The position numbers and the translations under genes are program-made. Under the pieces are notes generated by a model. The model was given only the letters and a program-made list of their open reading frames with translations, was not told where the DNA came from and did no database searches. Shown piece after piece: positions 12,035 through 13,395 of a stretch of 13,395 bases of DNA. Within the stretch, counting starts at the first letter, position 1. Each line of letters starts with the position of its first letter. The DNA comes from Lachnospiraceae bacterium UBA7012 (GTDB taxonomy: Bacteria > Bacillota > Clostridia > Lachnospirales > Lachnospiraceae), in NCBI GenBank assembly GCA_002449595.1, contig DJXE01000103.1, positions 1-13,395 of the forward strand, written 5' to 3'.

Positions 12035-12071
12035 GTTCTGCCTTCTCCGGAATCAGCTGAGCAGGCAGAAC
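12035..12071 (-). promoter_or_regulatory. Leader hairpin upstream of the sirtuin gene
   Basis: GTTCTGCCT and AGGCAGAAC (12063-12071 with 12035-12043) form a perfect 9-bp stem with a 19-base loop, ending about 20 bases upstream of the GAGGAGG ribosome site. No known riboswitch pattern was recognised. Its role is unknown. Confidence 0.4.
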
Positions 12072-12148
12072 TAACTAACGATCCGTTTCGAGCCGTACTG
12101 CCAAATTCGTGAACTCAACACGCATGGCTCATAATTCACAAACGTCAG

Positions 12149-12174
12149 CGGCGCGGCAGTCCCCTGCCGCGCCG
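12149..12174 (-). terminator. GC-rich terminator-like hairpin after iorB
   Basis: CGGCGCGGCAG (12149-12159) pairs perfectly over 11 bp with CTGCCGCGCCG (12164-12174) around a four-base loop, 21 bases past the iorB stop. The downstream minus-strand sequence (CTGACGTTTGTGAATT) has only a short T run, so termination may be partial. Confidence 0.65.
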
Positions 12175-12195
12175 ACTGTCATTTCTTAATTTCGC

Positions 12196-12789
12196 TCAGT
12201 CTTTTTTCTCGTAGCCGACGAGGAAGGCCTTCGTATTGATCTCGACCGTCTTCGGCGGGACCTTGGACTCGATGATCTTGAGCCACTGCTCCTTTGTGAA
12301 GTTCATGTGCTGCGCCGCCATGCCGAGCACGATGTTGTTGAAGACTCTGCTGTTGCCGAGCTTGATCGCTTCTTCCATCGCGTTGATCTTGTAGACGCGG
12401 TACTTTTTCTCCAGATCCTCAATGATGTGGTCCGGATAGGTCGCCGCGCCGGTCACGACCGTGATCGGGTCGATCCGCCAGTCGTTGACGATCAGGACGC
12501 CGTCCTTCTTGAGGAAGTGTGCGTAGCGAAGCGCCTCGAGGCGCTCGAACGCGATCAGGACGTCCGCCTGTCCTTCTTCGACGATCGGCTCCGCGACCGA
12601 CTTGCCGTAGCGGACGAACGTGACGACGCTGCCGCCGCGCTGTGCCATGCCGTGCACTTCCGAGATCTTGACTTCATATCCGTTCTCCTGCATGAGACCG
12701 CCGAGAATGCGGCTCGTGAGGAGCGTTCCCTGTCCGCCGACGCCGACGATCATGACGCTGCGGGTATCATTCTGTACTGCTGTACTCAT
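12196..12789 (-). CDS. iorB: Indolepyruvate ferredoxin oxidoreductase, beta subunit
   Basis: The 197-residue smaller subunit of the enzyme that oxidises aryl pyruvates (from Trp, Phe and Tyr transamination) with CoA to arylacetyl-CoA, CO2 and reduced ferredoxin. It matches the gamma-type domain of 2-oxoacid oxidoreductases: IVGVGGQGTLLTSRIL near the N-terminus and SEVHGMAQRGGSVVTFVRYG soon after, both diagnostic. The length is normal. The ATG at 12789 was chosen over an ATG three codons upstream because AAAGGA is eight bases before the former and abuts the latter. It lies 34 bases after iorA on the same strand and is followed by a terminator-like hairpin, so iorAB forms a two-gene unit at least. 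A close relative acting on another 2-oxoacid cannot be excluded. Confidence 0.94.
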   Translation of the reverse strand: MSTAVQNDTRSVMIVGVGGQGTLLTSRILGGLMQENGYEVKISEVHGMAQRGGSVVTFVRYGKSVAEPIVEEGQADVLIAFERLEALRYAHFLKKDGVLIVNDWRIDPITVVTGAATYPDHIIEDLEKKYRVYKINAMEEAIKLGNSRVFNNIVLGMAAQHMNFTKEQWLKIIESKVPPKTVEINTKAFLVGYEKKD

Positions 12790-12823
12790 TGCTATCATCC
12801 TTTCGTACTGAACCGGCGGTTGA

Positions 12824-13395
12824 TTACTTCGCCTCGACTTTTTCGATCGCGCCGAAATGGCACTGGCTCATGCAGAGGCCGCAGCCGTTGCACATCGTCG
12901 CGTCGATCCGGATCGTTCCGTCTTCCTGCTTCGTGAGCGCCGGGCAGCCGGGCTTCAAGCAGGCGCCGCAGTGCTTGCACTTCTCAGGGATCGCGACGCA
13001 CTTGTAAGGGAACGTCTGTCCCTTGAGCAGCGCGCACGGATACTGGCAGATAATGACGCTGAGCTCGTCCTTCTTCGTCTCCTCGCGCAGGACCTTCTCG
13101 AGCGTGACGATGTCGAAGGAATTCACGGTCGTGACGTTGTCGATGCCCATGCCCTTGATCAGCTTCGTGAAGTTGACCGCAGGGACGACCTCGCCCATGA
13201 GCGTCTTGCCGGTACCCGCGTGGTCCTGGTGGCCGGTCATGCCGGTCGTGCGGTTGTCGAGGATCACGACGGTCCCGTGGGACTGGTTGTAGAACATGTT
13301 CAGCAGGGAGTTGATGCCGGTGTGCATGAACGTGGAATCACCGATCACGGCGACCCAGTTCTTGATGTAGTCGTGGCCCTTTGCCTTCTCCATGC
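12824..13395 (-). CDS. iorA: Indolepyruvate ferredoxin oxidoreductase, alpha subunit, C-terminal part (5' partial)
   Basis: The last 190 or so residues of a subunit that is normally about 600 long; the start lies beyond the right edge of the window. The fragment holds the end of the thiamine-diphosphate domain (GDSTFMHTGINSLLN, then DNRTTGMTGHQDHAGTG, both typical of IorA) and a C-terminal ferredoxin module. The module has C-x2-C-x2-C-x4-CP (EKCKHCGACLKPGCP) and C-x2-C-x2-C-x3-C (MCNGCGLCMSQCHFGAI), binding two [4Fe-4S] clusters that carry electrons to soluble ferredoxin. All eight cysteines are present. The x4 spacing in the first motif is characteristic of this family and separates it from pyruvate oxidoreductases. 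iorB follows 34 bases later. Confidence 0.96.
   Translation of the reverse strand, partial: MEKAKGHDYIKNWVAVIGDSTFMHTGINSLLNMFYNQSHGTVVILDNRTTGMTGHQDHAGTGKTLMGEVVPAVNFTKLIKGMGIDNVTTVNSFDIVTLEKVLREETKKDELSVIICQYPCALLKGQTFPYKCVAIPEKCKHCGACLKPGCPALTKQEDGTIRIDATMCNGCGLCMSQCHFGAIEKVEAK

Noticed and set aside
12011..12148. NAD-sensing riboswitch before the sirtuin
   Set aside because: A tempting idea given the enzyme's substrate, but the stem and loop do not resemble any NAD+ riboswitch consensus I know; kept only as an unassigned leader hairpin.
12790..12798. ATG start for iorB three codons upstream
   Set aside because: It abuts the AAAGG ribosome site; the ATG at 12789 has correct spacing.

Overview
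The window looks like chromosome from an anaerobic, amino-acid-fermenting member of the Bacillota (class Clostridia). Three things suggest this: pyruvate and indolepyruvate ferredoxin oxidoreductases beside a clostridial 2[4Fe-4S] ferredoxin, the gene sets rpsF-ssb-rpsR and gdpP-rplI-dnaB, and AGGAGG-type ribosome binding sites. The genus cannot be fixed from the sequence alone. Coding density is high, and no gene-free stretch exceeds about 270 bases.

Left end, plus strand (1-976): the last 172 residues of pyruvate:ferredoxin oxidoreductase, a hairpin spacer, a 56-residue ferredoxin and a strong terminator. All genes from 1084 to 7455 are on the minus strand. In transcription order they are gdpP (c-di-AMP phosphodiesterase), rplI, dnaB, paaK (arylacetate-CoA ligase) and two paralogous tandem-ACT proteins. 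The second ACT gene has its own sigma-A-type promoter and a leader.

Middle (7456-9230): a plus-strand MATE transporter separates gdpP-rplI-dnaB from rpsF-ssb-rpsR, two groups that often adjoin in Clostridia. The spacer upstream of it holds a very compact set of inverted repeats. These include a roughly 101-bp element with 13-bp imperfect terminal inverted repeats, whose right edge coincides with the best promoter candidate for the transporter. A bidirectional terminator lies between the transporter and rpsR.

Right part (9229-13395), all minus strand: iorA (partial, running off the window) and iorB, a GC-rich hairpin, a sirtuin, a hexapeptide-repeat acyltransferase, then the rpsF-ssb-rpsR operon. 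That operon has a clear promoter and a structured leader that may be the autoregulatory S6:S18 site.

How the genes work together: IorAB oxidises aryl pyruvates to arylacetyl-CoA and reduces ferredoxin; PaaK interconverts arylacetate and arylacetyl-CoA; the ACT proteins are plausible amino-acid sensors for the same pathway; PFOR and the small ferredoxin serve the general ferredoxin pool. The rest is replication and ribosome housekeeping. I saw no CRISPR array, tRNA, rRNA, prophage or transposase gene. The most unusual signal is the inverted-repeat element upstream of the MATE gene.
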